Positions 8,000 to 16,934 of a stretch of DNA of 64,000 nucleotides are shown one piece after another. Below the pieces are notes generated by a model. That model made no database searches, was not told where the DNA came from, and saw only the letters and a program-made list of their open reading frames with translations. Origin of the DNA: JAHEEL01 sp963715255 (lineage in GTDB: Bacteria; Actinomycetota; Acidimicrobiia; Spongiisociales; UBA5794); the NCBI GenBank assembly GCA_963715255.1, contig CAVQRN010000002.1, forward strand, positions 124,001 through 188,000. The letters run 5' to 3'. Position 1 is the stretch's first letter. Each line of letters begins with the position of its first letter. Position numbers and translations under genes: made by a program.

Positions 8000-9540
8000 C
8001 CGCCCGGTCGCTCTCTGGCGATCAATTCCGCCTGGAGCTGCTTCACCTGCTGCGTCAACGACACGTGGTACACGTGGGGGTTGACGAGGCGTCGTACGCC
8101 CACGTCGAGGCGTTCCAGATCGGCGAGCCTGCGCTGCCTCATCTCGTCGAGCGACGGCACCGAGCCGACTCGATCACCCTCCCGGTAGGCGGGAACGACC
8201 AACTCTTCAACGTCACGGATGGCGTCGAGCCGTCGCATGATGCCCGCGCGGTGCGGGTGGTACAGATCAAGATCTCCGCCGAACGACAGGTCCTCGTCCC
8301 CCGCCGAGACGACGTCGGCGGTGGCGAGACCTCGGTCGTCATAGATTCGCCAGACACGTTTGTCCCCGGGAATCGGCATCTTCTCCGGTGTGTCCGAGAT
8401 CTTCATCGTGGGGAGCCACTCCCCGGTTCCATCGATCGCAACAAGCTTGTAGACACCGCCGAGTGCCGGGTATCCATGCGATGTGAGCAGTCGGGTTCCG
8501 ACACCGTACGTGAGCCGATGGAGCACGGCAGCGCCGCCGACGCCGTAGCGAGGCGCCTCTTCAACGATCTGGGCTCGGATCTGCCACATCGCGAGCTCGT
8601 CGAGTTCTGAGGAGAGGACGATGCGAGCGTCCGGGAAGCCTCCGTCGTCGAGCAAACGAGCGGCGCGCACGGCGAGGTGGGCGAGGTCGCCCGAGTCCAA
8701 TCGAATCCCGACCGGCTCGTGGCCCTCAGATCGCAGCTCCTTGAATACCGTGATGGCGTTCGGGATGCCGCTCTTCAGCGTGTCGATCGTGTCGACGAGC
8801 AGCAGACACTCATCAGGGTAGGTCGCGGCATAGGCGCGGAATGCACCGATCTCACCTTCTCCGAGCGCCATGAAGAGCTGTACCAACGAATGGGCATGCG
8901 TGCCTTGTGGGTCGACACCCATCGCGTGCGACGCTCCCACGTTGCTCGACGCATCGGCACCACCGATCAGCGCCGCCCTGGTTCCAGCGTTGGTCCCGAC
9001 ATCAGGTCCTCGCCGCATCCCGAATTCCAACACCGGGCCGCCGGCCGCCGACTCGGCGACGCGTGAGGCCTTCGTCGCGACCAGCGTTTGGTAGTTGAGG
9101 TGGTTCAGGAACGACGTCTCAAGGATCTGAGCGACGGCCAACGGCCCCTCGACGATCGCTATTGGGGCGTGCGCGTGGACGACTCGTCCCTCGGGTACGG
9201 ACCGGATCGAGACACCTTCGAAGCCGCCGGTCTCCGCAAGCCACGACAGGAACCCTTCGTCGAACCGACGCCCGCCGCTCGCACAGCGCTGGGAGCGGAG
9301 ACGATCGAGGTCCTCGTCGCGGACCCGTGTGGTCTCGATCCAATCGAGTAGCCACTCGAGACCGGCGAACACCGCGTAGCCGGCCTGATGACGCCCATAG
9401 TCGGGGTACCGGCGGAAGAAGTAATCGAACTGCGCGGTGCGCTCGTGCAGGCCGTACTTCCAGTACAGCTGCGACATGGTGAGCTGGTACTGATCGGTGA
9501 AGAGGAACCCCTCCGTCAGGTCACGACGATCGTATGACAT
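7996..9540 (-). CDS. pncB: Nicotinate phosphoribosyltransferase
   Basis: A 514-residue enzyme that joins nicotinate to PRPP with ATP use, in the NAD salvage pathway. It opens with FLFTDQYQLTMSQLYWKYG. The segment LEFGMRRGPDVG, the phosphate-binding VGIRLDSGDLAHLA and the IVLSSELDELA strand are conserved NAPRTase features. ATG at 9540 is preferred over GTG at 9549. Its substrate would come from the nicotinamidase at 6.1 kb. It converges on, and overlaps by 4 nt, the SRPBCC gene. Confidence 0.93.
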   Translation of the reverse strand: MSYDRRDLTEGFLFTDQYQLTMSQLYWKYGLHERTAQFDYFFRRYPDYGRHQAGYAVFAGLEWLLDWIETTRVRDEDLDRLRSQRCASGGRRFDEGFLSWLAETGGFEGVSIRSVPEGRVVHAHAPIAIVEGPLAVAQILETSFLNHLNYQTLVATKASRVAESAAGGPVLEFGMRRGPDVGTNAGTRAALIGGADASSNVGASHAMGVDPQGTHAHSLVQLFMALGEGEIGAFRAYAATYPDECLLLVDTIDTLKSGIPNAITVFKELRSEGHEPVGIRLDSGDLAHLAVRAARLLDDGGFPDARIVLSSELDELAMWQIRAQIVEEAPRYGVGGAAVLHRLTYGVGTRLLTSHGYPALGGVYKLVAIDGTGEWLPTMKISDTPEKMPIPGDKRVWRIYDDRGLATADVVSAGDEDLSFGGDLDLYHPHRAGIMRRLDAIRDVEELVVPAYREGDRVGSVPSLDEMRQRRLADLERLDVGVRRLVNPHVYHVSLTQQVKQLQAELIARERPGG

Positions 9541-9641
9541 TGGTTCCACGATAGAAGACCTGTGACCTGAGCCGTGAAACTCGAGGAAGGATTGGGCGTC
9601 CCGTCTCTCAGATCTCGTGTCTCGTGTCCGACTTCGGCTGC

Positions 9642-11021
9642 TCAGCCACCCTCGGTCATCGGGCGGACGTCGAGGGCTTTGTCGAGTTCGGCGACCGGAA
9701 GGACCTCCATCTCGAGGGCGACCTCACGAACACCGCGGCCCTCGGCGAAGGCCTTCTTGATGATCACCGCGACCTTGTCATAGCCGATGTGCGGCACGAG
9801 TGCCGTTGCGACGATGGCGTTCTGATCAAGCAGGAATGCCGCCCGTTCGACGTTCGCCGTAATCCCGTCGACCGCCAAGTCTTTGAGGACCCGTGCACCG
9901 GCGGCGAGGAGCTCGATCGACTCGAGCATCGCGTGGCTCATCACCGGCATCATCACGTTGAGCTCGAAGTTGCCGTTGGCTCCGCCCCAGGTGATCGTGA
10001 CATCGTTCCCGAAGACGCGCGAGGCGATCATCATCACGGCTTCCGGGATGACCGGGTTGATCTTCCCAGGCATGATCGACGATCCCGGCTGCAGCGAAGG
10101 GAGCGAGATCTCGCCGATGCCGTTGCGCGGACCGGACGAGAGCCAGCGAAGGTCGTTGACGATCTTGAACATCGACGTTGCAACGGTCTTCAGGACGCCG
10201 GAGGCGTTCACGTAGGCGTCCTTCGCAGCCTGCGCCTCGAAGTGGTTCTCAGCCTCCACGAACGTGAGGCCGGATCGTCGGCTCATGATCTCGATAGTGC
10301 CCGCGGCGAAGCCGGCGGGCGCGTTGATCCCCGTGCCGACTGCGGTACCGCCGAGCGCCAGTTCACGGACTTCGGGGAGCACCGTCTCGACCCGACCGAC
10401 GCCTTTCGCAATCTGTGCGGCATACCCCGCGAACTCTTGCCCGAGCCGGACCGGTGTCGCATCCTGAAGGTGGGTACGGCCTGACTTCAGCACGTCGTCG
10501 AATTCAACCGCCTTCGCCTCGAGGCTTGACTTGAGATTGCGGAGCGCCGGGAGCAGATCCTCTTCCATCGCCGCGACGGCGGCGACGTGCATCGCCGTCG
10601 GAATGACGTCGTTCGACGACGTGCCCGCGTTCACGTGATCGTTGGGGTGCACGAGCTTGGAGCCGAACTCGCCGCCGAGGATCTCGGTGGCGCGGTTGGC
10701 GAGCACCTCATTTGCGTTCATGTTGGTCGAGGTGCCTGAACCGGTCTGGAAGATGTCGACAACAAACTGGTCGTCGAAACGGCCCGACATCATCTCCTCG
10801 GAGGCCTGGATGATGGCGTCGGCCTTCTCTGCGTCGACGCTCCCCATGGACTTGTTCATCTCGGCGGCGGAGGCCTTGATGAGACCAAGCGCCCAGATGA
10901 ACCGACGCCCGAAGCGCAAGTCGGAGATCGGGAAATTGTCGACCGCCCGCTGGGTCGATGCTCCGTAGTAGGCATCGTCGGGAACAGAGACCTCACCCAT
11001 CGAGTCACGTTCGATCCGCAT
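9642..11021 (-). CDS. fumC: Class II fumarate hydratase
   Basis: A 459-residue homotetrameric TCA-cycle enzyme interconverting fumarate and malate, oxygen-stable because it has no Fe-S cluster. Conserved regions are QTGSGTSTNMNANEV, the SSNDVIPTAMH segment, TVLPEVRELALGGTAVGTG and the superfamily signature GSSIMPGKINP. It opens with RIERDSMGEVSVP, as expected for fumarase rather than aspartase. It appears monocistronic, with 80-100 nt on either side. Confidence 0.95.
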   Translation of the reverse strand: MRIERDSMGEVSVPDDAYYGASTQRAVDNFPISDLRFGRRFIWALGLIKASAAEMNKSMGSVDAEKADAIIQASEEMMSGRFDDQFVVDIFQTGSGTSTNMNANEVLANRATEILGGEFGSKLVHPNDHVNAGTSSNDVIPTAMHVAAVAAMEEDLLPALRNLKSSLEAKAVEFDDVLKSGRTHLQDATPVRLGQEFAGYAAQIAKGVGRVETVLPEVRELALGGTAVGTGINAPAGFAAGTIEIMSRRSGLTFVEAENHFEAQAAKDAYVNASGVLKTVATSMFKIVNDLRWLSSGPRNGIGEISLPSLQPGSSIMPGKINPVIPEAVMMIASRVFGNDVTITWGGANGNFELNVMMPVMSHAMLESIELLAAGARVLKDLAVDGITANVERAAFLLDQNAIVATALVPHIGYDKVAVIIKKAFAEGRGVREVALEMEVLPVAELDKALDVRPMTEGG

Positions 11022-11101
11022 GCGAGCTCCTTCGTAGGGGTATCAGTTCAGGATACCTCGGCAGGGTCGGGTCCCGCCCAGAGGAGATCGGAAGGAAGTC
11101 G

Positions 11102-11878
11102 CTACCCGAGCGCCAGTGCAACCGCGGCCGGGAAGATCGTGCCGACGTCGCCATCGATGCGGAGCGTGACGAACGGCGACCGATCGTGCTCGGTGGCACC
11201 TCGGTTGACGACGGCGTACGAAGCTCCGCAACGAGCAGCCTCCAGCGGAATGTCGGCGGCCGGAGTCACCGACAGCGTCGACCCCAGGGAAATCGCCACA
11301 TCGGCACGTTTCGCGGCTTCGAACGCTCGAGCAAGATCGACGGCTCGAAGTTGCTGGCCGAATGAGATCGTCGCGGGCTTGAGATATCCGCCACAGTCAC
11401 ACCGGGGCGGCTCGCCGGTCTCAGCGAACGAGGCGAAGTGTTCATCGGGCTTCGAACGCTCGCCACACGCCTGACACTCGATTTCCGCGTTGGTGCCGTG
11501 GACTTCGACGAGGAGGTTGGTGGCCGTCCCTGCGACGCGATGTAGGCCATCGACGTTCTGCGTTACGACAAGTTCGATCCGACCCGCTCTCTGAAGCTCA
11601 ACGATCGACCTATGCACAGCGTTCGGGCGTGCTGAGGCGAAGGCCTCACGATCCTCCGACTTCTGTCTCCAGTACTCAACCCTGGCATCGTGCTGTGACA
11701 TGAACTTGTCATAGAAGACCGGCCGTCTCGTGTTCCACACACCCTCGGGGCCCCGATAGTCGGGGATACCGCTGGCCGTAGAGATGCCGGCTCCGGTGAA
11801 CACCAGGAGCCGCTCTGCGGACGCAATCATCGACCCCAGACGGGCCACGCTCTCGATCTGGTCGACGACCACGGTCAC
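11102..11878 (-). CDS. cobB: NAD-dependent protein deacylase, sirtuin (Sir2) family
   Basis: A 258-residue sirtuin that removes acyl groups from lysine using NAD+, releasing nicotinamide. NAD-binding GAGISTASGIPDYRG, the catalytic TQNVDGLHRVAG and its following VEVHGT, and zinc cysteines in ECQACG and RCDCGGYLKP are visible, with the ISLGSTLSV motif near the end. The start GTG (11878) overlaps the TGA of the upstream membrane-protein gene (GTGA), so the two are translationally coupled. A GNAT/acyl-CoA synthetase fusion at 44-46.7 kb could be a functional counterpart. Confidence 0.92.
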   Translation of the reverse strand: MTVVVDQIESVARLGSMIASAERLLVFTGAGISTASGIPDYRGPEGVWNTRRPVFYDKFMSQHDARVEYWRQKSEDREAFASARPNAVHRSIVELQRAGRIELVVTQNVDGLHRVAGTATNLLVEVHGTNAEIECQACGERSKPDEHFASFAETGEPPRCDCGGYLKPATISFGQQLRAVDLARAFEAAKRADVAISLGSTLSVTPAADIPLEAARCGASYAVVNRGATEHDRSPFVTLRIDGDVGTIFPAAVALALG

Positions 11879-12295
11879 GGTGATCCCTGAAAGATGTCGA
11901 GGAGCACGACGGAGAACGCGACTGCGGTCGCTGCGATGACCGCACGCCGGACCCAGACCCAGCCCGACCAAACACCGTACTCTTCGATCGCCTCGGTCAG
12001 CGGCGCTTCGCCGTACATGAGAACGCGAAGTGCCATCTCCCCCCTATTGCGGGAACCACCGAAGCGGCCTCCACTCCCCTCGACGATCTCTCCCGGATCG
12101 TCGATTCCATTTGCCCGTCGCTGGATCGGCTTGATGAGCCACACAAGCACGCCAAGGATGGCTACTCCCCCGAGCAGGACCCACCAGTTGGTGACGGCGA
12201 AGAGCGCTGCGAGACCAACGATCCAAGCCGCCCAAATACCGCGAGATTTCGGTGATGTAGCGCCACGCGTCGTCGGCGTCGGAGAACCAGTTCAT
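11875..12295 (-). CDS. Small membrane protein, broken by a frameshift near 12238
   Basis: Two overlapping frames read as one protein. The ATG at 12295 gives MNWFSDADDAWRYITEISR, and a +1 shift near 12238-12243 leads into GIWAAWIVGLAALFAVTNWW and on to the stop at 11875. Both parts have strongly G/C-rich third positions, and the total length (421 nt) is one base over a multiple of three. The joined ~139-residue protein has two adjacent N-terminal membrane helices, a charged loop and one helix near the C-terminus. The family is unknown. No usable start exists in the second frame before the first helices. Confidence 0.6.
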
Positions 12296-12354
12296 AGTCA
12301 ACAGTGTACGGAACACGTCGGGCTCATCGCCGAGCGGACCGCTACCGTGCCCGC

Positions 12355-12975
12355 ATGGCGCACAGGGACACCACGACGTTCATTCCGAGCGCCTTGGAGG
12401 GAGTCGACCGGTACAGACTCCTCACCGGTCTGGTCGTCCCGAGACCGATCGGTTGGATCGGAACTCTCGGACCCGACGGCTGCCAGAATCTCGCACCGTT
12501 CTCGTTCTTCAACGTGGTTGCCGGTACCCCACCGACCGTCCTCTTCTCTCCGGGCCGGAGGACAGGAACGCCGAAGGACACGCTCGCCAATGTCGTCGCG
12601 AGCCATGAATTCACCGTGAGCGTCGTCGACGAATCCTTGGCGGAAGCCATGAATCTGACATCGGGCGAGTACCCGCCGAACATCGACGAGTTCGCCGTTG
12701 CGAACCTCACGGTACGACACGGTGATGTCGTTGCCGCTCCCCTGGTGGCGGAGGCTCCGGCAAGTCTCGAGTGTCGCGTGGTTCACGTTGTGGAGCTCGC
12801 CGACCCGCCGACGAACTCGGTCGTGTTCGGCGAGGTCGTTCGCATTCACGTTCGCAGCGATCTACTCGATGGAACGAGGGTTGATCCTCGCCGCCTCAGA
12901 GCGGTTGGGAGAATGGCGGGCAGCTCCTACACGCGCATCGTCGATGGCTATTTCGAGATGGACAGACCCGGCTGA
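12355..12975 (+). CDS. Flavin reductase-like FMN-binding domain protein
   Basis: A 206-residue protein of the flavin reductase/FMN-binding split-barrel family. RPIGWIGTLGPDGCQNLAPFSFFNVVAGTPP is the diagnostic FMN-binding segment (about residues 33-63), followed by KDTLANVVASHEFTVSV. Members reduce flavin with NAD(P)H or bind FMN as stand-alone oxidoreductases; which applies here is unclear. Start ATG at 12355. It is divergent from the membrane protein and convergent with sufC2. Confidence 0.85.
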   Translation: MAHRDTTTFIPSALEGVDRYRLLTGLVVPRPIGWIGTLGPDGCQNLAPFSFFNVVAGTPPTVLFSPGRRTGTPKDTLANVVASHEFTVSVVDESLAEAMNLTSGEYPPNIDEFAVANLTVRHGDVVAAPLVAEAPASLECRVVHVVELADPPTNSVVFGEVVRIHVRSDLLDGTRVDPRRLRAVGRMAGSSYTRIVDGYFEMDRPG

Positions 12976-13053
12976 GATTGTGTTCGCACCGAACATCCGC
13001 ATGCATCGGAAGGCGTGCGGAGCATGGCTACGCCCCGGCACCGTGCACCGCCC

Positions 13054-13771
13054 TCACCTGATGGCTGTGTATCCCTCTGACTCGAGACGCTCGGCGATCT
13101 CGGGGCCGCCGGATTCGACGACCCTGCCATCGACCATGACGTGGATCCGATCCGGTTTCATGTAGCGGAGGATGCGGCTGTAGTGCGTGATGACCAACAC
13201 ACCGAGCGAGGGACTGCGGAGTTGCTCCACCATGGCGGCAACCTCGCGCACCGCATCGATGTCGAGACCGGAATCGATCTCATCCAGGATGGCGATCTTC
13301 GGTGCTGCAACTGCGAGCTGAAACATCTCCGAGCGCTTCTTCTCACCACCGGACAGACCGACGTTGATTGCCCGATCCATGAAACGATCCATGTCGAGGA
13401 GTCGCGTCGCGTCCTCTGACCTCTTCCGCGCTGCCGTCGGATCGGCCGCAAGGTCGGTCATCTCGGCGATGAGATCATCGAGAGACACCCCCGGCACTTC
13501 CGTCGGGTACTGGAACGCCTCGAAGAGGCCACGTCGCGCCCTGCTCGTGGACGGGGAGGCCCATCACCTCTACGCCTCCGACGAGTGCAGATCCGGAAGC
13601 GTCGTAGTCATCGTTCCCCATAAGGACGTGCGTCAGCGTGGACTTGCCCGATCCATTCGGTCCCATCAGGGCATGGACCTCGCCGAACGGCACGGTGACG
13701 TCGATCCCCTTGAGGATCTCGAGGTCGCCGAGGTGGGCCTTGAGGTCCGTGATCTCCAGAGCGTTCGACAT
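13054..13771 (-). CDS. sufC2: Second SufC ATPase, frameshifted at ~13542
   Basis: ATG at 13771 begins a SufC-like ABC ATPase with Walker A GPNGSGKST. Reading goes out of frame after LPVHE and would end at SAGGVSR. Skipping one base at 13542-13543 restores RARRGLFEAFQYPTEVPGVS, the family-diagnostic Q-loop, and continues through LSGGEKKRSEM and AILDEIDSGLD to IR at 13054. The span is 718 nt, one base too many. A consensus error is likely. The gene overlaps the Rieske stop (TGATG) and sits with sufD, so this copy probably serves the SufBCD scaffold. Confidence 0.8.
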
Positions 13772-14085
13772 CAGGACTCCCCTCCGATGGTCAGATAGAC
13801 GACGCCGTCTCGTACCGCCGTCCGATACACAGGCACCGGCGTCGTCGCCGGGAGCGAACCGGGCTCACCGGTCAACAGATCGAACGGCGATCCGTGTCGT
13901 GGGCACTCCACCTCACCGTCGAAAATCTCGCCCTCTGCAAGCGATGCTTCCGCGTGGCTACACCGATCTCCGATGGCATGAACTGAGTCACCGATACGGA
14001 ACAAGGCGATCCGCTCATCCTCAACCTCGAGAAGGACTCCGCGGCCGTCCGGCAGTTCGACAAGAGGTGCGATCTCAATATCCAT
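13771..14085 (-). CDS. Rieske [2Fe-2S] ferredoxin-like protein
   Basis: A 104-residue single-domain Rieske protein. The two cluster motifs are C-S-H in RCSHAEASLAEG and C-P-R-H in ECPRHGSPFDL, giving two Cys and two His ligands. Small Rieske proteins of this type sit in suf operons of several bacteria and probably act as electron carriers or assembly accessories; the exact role is not settled. It is linked by 1-nt overlaps to both sufD (TGATG at 14085) and sufC2 (TGATG at 13771). Confidence 0.9.
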   Translation of the reverse strand: MDIEIAPLVELPDGRGVLLEVEDERIALFRIGDSVHAIGDRCSHAEASLAEGEIFDGEVECPRHGSPFDLLTGEPGSLPATTPVPVYRTAVRDGVVYLTIGGES

Positions 14086-15368
14086 CACACCCTGCCTTCC
14101 GCCTGCGCCGTCTCGTATTTGCGGTTGATCCAGGAGCGAACCGGCGTGGCAAGCTCCCGGTGCGGCAGCTTCCCAAGCGCTTCTTCGAAGAACCCCCGCA
14201 CCTGAAGCCGGTTGGCACGGTCCGGATCAAGCCCGCGGCTCATGAGGTAGTACTTCTGCTCGACGTCGAGCGGTCCAACGGTCGACCCATGACCACACTT
14301 CACGTCGTTGGCGAGGATCTCGAGGTTCGGAACCGATTGCGCCGACGCTCCGTCGGACAGAATGAGGTTGCGGTTCGTCTGGTAGGCCTCGGTCTTCTGA
14401 CCGGTCTCGTCGATGCGGATCATTCCTGTGAACACCGACCGAGCCTCGTCTTCGACGGCACCTTTGAGAAACATGTCCGAGCGCGTGTTCGTGCCGACAT
14501 GGCGCATGAAGTACCGGTAATCGAGGATCTGGTTCTGCTCGCCGAAGTAGGCGCCCACAACGTTCGCCGACGAACCGCGCCCTTCGAGACCAATGTCGAG
14601 ATGCAGTCGTGCGAACCGCCCACCGAGACCGACTTCACCGAACCGGAATGTCGCATCGGCTCCGATCTCGGCGCGAAGCGAGCCGATCGACCGAACCCCG
14701 TAGCCGACGTTCTGGACGACCGTCAAGGAGACCCGGGCGCCGTCACCGATGGCGATCGAATACTGCGGCACGATGAGTGCGTCGGCGTCGGGGTGTGAGC
14801 GCAGGTGCACCACCACGGAGACGTCGGCGTGTTCTTCTGCGGAGATGACGACATTGGGGAAACTCGCCACACCGTTCGATCCGGCCTGAACGTCGATCGC
14901 GACCACCGACGGCGCAACGACACCGCGAGCGGCATACACGAACACACCATCTCCGCCGAAGGCGGTAGAAGCAGCTTTGAAGATGTCCTCATCGGCGCGT
15001 ACCGCACAACTCTCGAGCACCGCTTCAACCGTGTCGGAACGATCGGATGCTGCTCGCTTGAGCGACATGGCGACGAAACCGTCGAAGATCTGGTCCTCAC
15101 CGACGAATGACCCATCCACCACGCGGACCGTGGTCGGATTCAGAAGATGGGCCTCCAGCGGATCATCACCGAGATCGACGGCTCCGCCCGCAGACGGGCG
15201 GTAGTCGTCGATCGAGAAACCGAGATCGACATATCGCCATATCTCATCGTCCTGCGACGGCATGGCGGCGTCGGAAAAAGCATCGAAGGCAGCTGCACGG
15301 ACCGTCGACCGCCAGGCCGGGTCTTGCGCACCTGCCGTCGTTGAAACCACCTGATCGAAGTGGGACAC
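14085..15368 (-). CDS. sufD: Fe-S cluster assembly protein SufD
   Basis: A ~427-residue SufB/SufD-family protein. The C-terminal part has the conserved beta-helix region, including ANDVKCGHGSTVGPLD, YYLMSRGLD and VRGFFEEAL. It is SufD rather than SufB because it lacks the SufB-specific N-terminal block and begins with a helical domain including QDDEIWRYVDL. The start is uncertain: GTG at 15368 (VSHFDQVV) is preferred and GTG at 15416 is possible. It leads sufD-Rieske-sufC2. Its partner sufB is 5 kb away at 20.3 kb. Confidence 0.9.
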   Translation of the reverse strand: MSHFDQVVSTTAGAQDPAWRSTVRAAAFDAFSDAAMPSQDDEIWRYVDLGFSIDDYRPSAGGAVDLGDDPLEAHLLNPTTVRVVDGSFVGEDQIFDGFVAMSLKRAASDRSDTVEAVLESCAVRADEDIFKAASTAFGGDGVFVYAARGVVAPSVVAIDVQAGSNGVASFPNVVISAEEHADVSVVVHLRSHPDADALIVPQYSIAIGDGARVSLTVVQNVGYGVRSIGSLRAEIGADATFRFGEVGLGGRFARLHLDIGLEGRGSSANVVGAYFGEQNQILDYRYFMRHVGTNTRSDMFLKGAVEDEARSVFTGMIRIDETGQKTEAYQTNRNLILSDGASAQSVPNLEILANDVKCGHGSTVGPLDVEQKYYLMSRGLDPDRANRLQVRGFFEEALGKLPHRELATPVRSWINRKYETAQAEGRV

Positions 15369-15531
15369 GGGGAATAACCTCTGCTCGAGTGCACGGTCGA
15401 GACTACCGACGCACACCCTGCTATCTGGAGACAGTATTTGAAGTCTCAACATACGCTTCAGGGTTCTCGCTACCAGAAGACCAGATGCCGCGGGCCAGAA
15501 ATCGCCGGCATCGGGCAACAGGAGCAACCCC

Positions 15532-16128
15532 ATGACTACTTCGATTCGACGATTCGCGTTCGGCGCAATCACGGCCGTCGTCCTCGCGACCGAGTTGGTT
15601 CTGCCGATGCCGCAAGCCGAGGCCGTTGTGCCGACCGGAACCACGCAATTCGTAATCAAGGCATTCCCCAACGAGACCTCGAACGTGCGGTTCTCGGATA
15701 CCTGGGGAGCGAGTCGCTCAGGTGGGCGCCGTCACACAGGGACCGACATCATGAGCCCAAAAGGGACATGGGTCGTCGCCGTCGACGATGGCATCGTCGA
15801 GCGACTCGACTGGCACCGTCTCTCAGGTTGGAATGTCATGATCCGTCACGCCGACGGATGGACGAGCCACTACCTGCATCTCAACAACGACACCGCCGGC
15901 ACCGACGATGGAGAAGGTGGCGAGGAAACGGCCTTCGCCGAGGGCCTTGAGGTCGGGAATTTCGTGAGGGCCGGAGAGGTCATCGGTTTCGTCGGTGACT
16001 CGGGAAACGCCGAAGAATCCGGATCCCATACACACTTCGAACTCCACGTCGACGGCAAGAAGATCAACCCCTATCCACTCCTGGAAGAAGCTATGAACCG
16101 GAGAGAGCGAGCGTTGGAGATCCGCTGA
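15532..16128 (+). CDS. Secreted M23-family peptidase
   Basis: A 198-residue exported protein with a signal peptide (about residues 1-31, ending AEA). The M23/LytM fold follows: the first zinc ligands lie in RRHTGTDIMSPKGTWV (H-x3-D) and the last in SHTHFELHVDGKKINPYP (H-x-H). Both metal motifs are complete, so it could cut peptidoglycan cross-links. It has a ~20-residue acidic insertion (DGEGGEETAF) before the last strands. It converges with the UDG gene. Confidence 0.88.
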   Translation: MTTSIRRFAFGAITAVVLATELVLPMPQAEAVVPTGTTQFVIKAFPNETSNVRFSDTWGASRSGGRRHTGTDIMSPKGTWVVAVDDGIVERLDWHRLSGWNVMIRHADGWTSHYLHLNNDTAGTDDGEGGEETAFAEGLEVGNFVRAGEVIGFVGDSGNAEESGSHTHFELHVDGKKINPYPLLEEAMNRRERALEIR

Positions 16129-16212
16129 GCAATCCGCTAGCCGGCAATCGGGTGTACTCGAGGACCGGCGTTGCCTTGCTGGCAGGTGGCACCTCGGGGC
16201 TGGGGCCTGGCC

Positions 16213-16244
16213 CTACTCCGCTACTCGGCTACTCCGCTACTCCG
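16213..16244. repeat. Tandem octamer repeat CTACTCSG, four units
   Basis: Four consecutive units (CTACTCCG, CTACTCGG, CTACTCCG, CTACTCCG). The array lies between the convergent M23 peptidase and UDG genes. Three of the four units are inside the UDG coding region: read on the minus strand they encode its last residues SSGVAE and its TAG stop. Confidence 0.9.
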
Positions 16245-16934
16245 CCTCTGATCAACCAGTTCCCGCGCACGACGAAAGACACGATCCAACATCTCCTCCG
16301 TCAGTCTTCCCGTGAACGTGTTCTGCTGGCTTGGGTGGAAACTGGCCAGAACTACGGGACCGTCCAAGACGCCGATCTCCAGGCCATGAGCGAATGGCGG
16401 TCTCGGCTTCGGCACATCATGCTCGGTGTCAGCGAGGTATCGCCAGATCGATCGGTAGGCGAAGTCGCCGAGCGCCACCAGCACCGATGGCGCAAGGATG
16501 GCGAGTTCCCGGTCGAGCCACGCCGCACACGCGTCTCGCTCCTCGATCGTGGGCTTGTTCTGCGGCGGGGCACATCGGACTGGTGCCGTTACCCACGCTC
16601 CGGAGAGCCTCAATCCGTCGTCACGACCCGAGGACTCGGGCCGATTCGCGAAGCCGGTTCGCCACATGGCTCGGTAGAGCCAGTCGCCGCTGCGATCGCC
16701 GGTGAACATCCGCCCGGTCCGGTTTGCACCATGGGCCGCGGGAGCAAGACCAACGACGACGAGTCCGGCGTGCGGATCGCCAAAGCCCGGAACGGGTCTC
16801 CCCCAATACTCCTCGTCGACGAACGCCGCCCGCTTGTTCGCGGCGACCGTCTCCCGCCACGCGACGAGGCGCGGGCAGCGACGGCAGTCGACGATCTCCT
16901 CCGTCAGGAGCGCGAGTTCGTCGACATCACCCAT
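16221..16934 (-). CDS. Uracil-DNA glycosylase, family 5 (UdgB-like)
   Basis: A 237-residue DNA repair enzyme removing uracil, and in this family also other deaminated bases. Cysteines CRRCPRL near the N-terminus, with later Cys residues, fit the Fe-S ligands. GLAPAAHGANRTGRMFTGD is the family 5 active-site block, and ASFHPSQQNTFTGRL is the second motif. Start ATG at 16934, overlapping the end of the upstream lipoprotein gene by 8 nt. The C-terminal tail and stop are encoded by the octamer repeat. Confidence 0.93.
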   Translation of the reverse strand: MGDVDELALLTEEIVDCRRCPRLVAWRETVAANKRAAFVDEEYWGRPVPGFGDPHAGLVVVGLAPAAHGANRTGRMFTGDRSGDWLYRAMWRTGFANRPESSGRDDGLRLSGAWVTAPVRCAPPQNKPTIEERDACAAWLDRELAILAPSVLVALGDFAYRSIWRYLADTEHDVPKPRPPFAHGLEIGVLDGPVVLASFHPSQQNTFTGRLTEEMLDRVFRRARELVDQRRSSGVAE

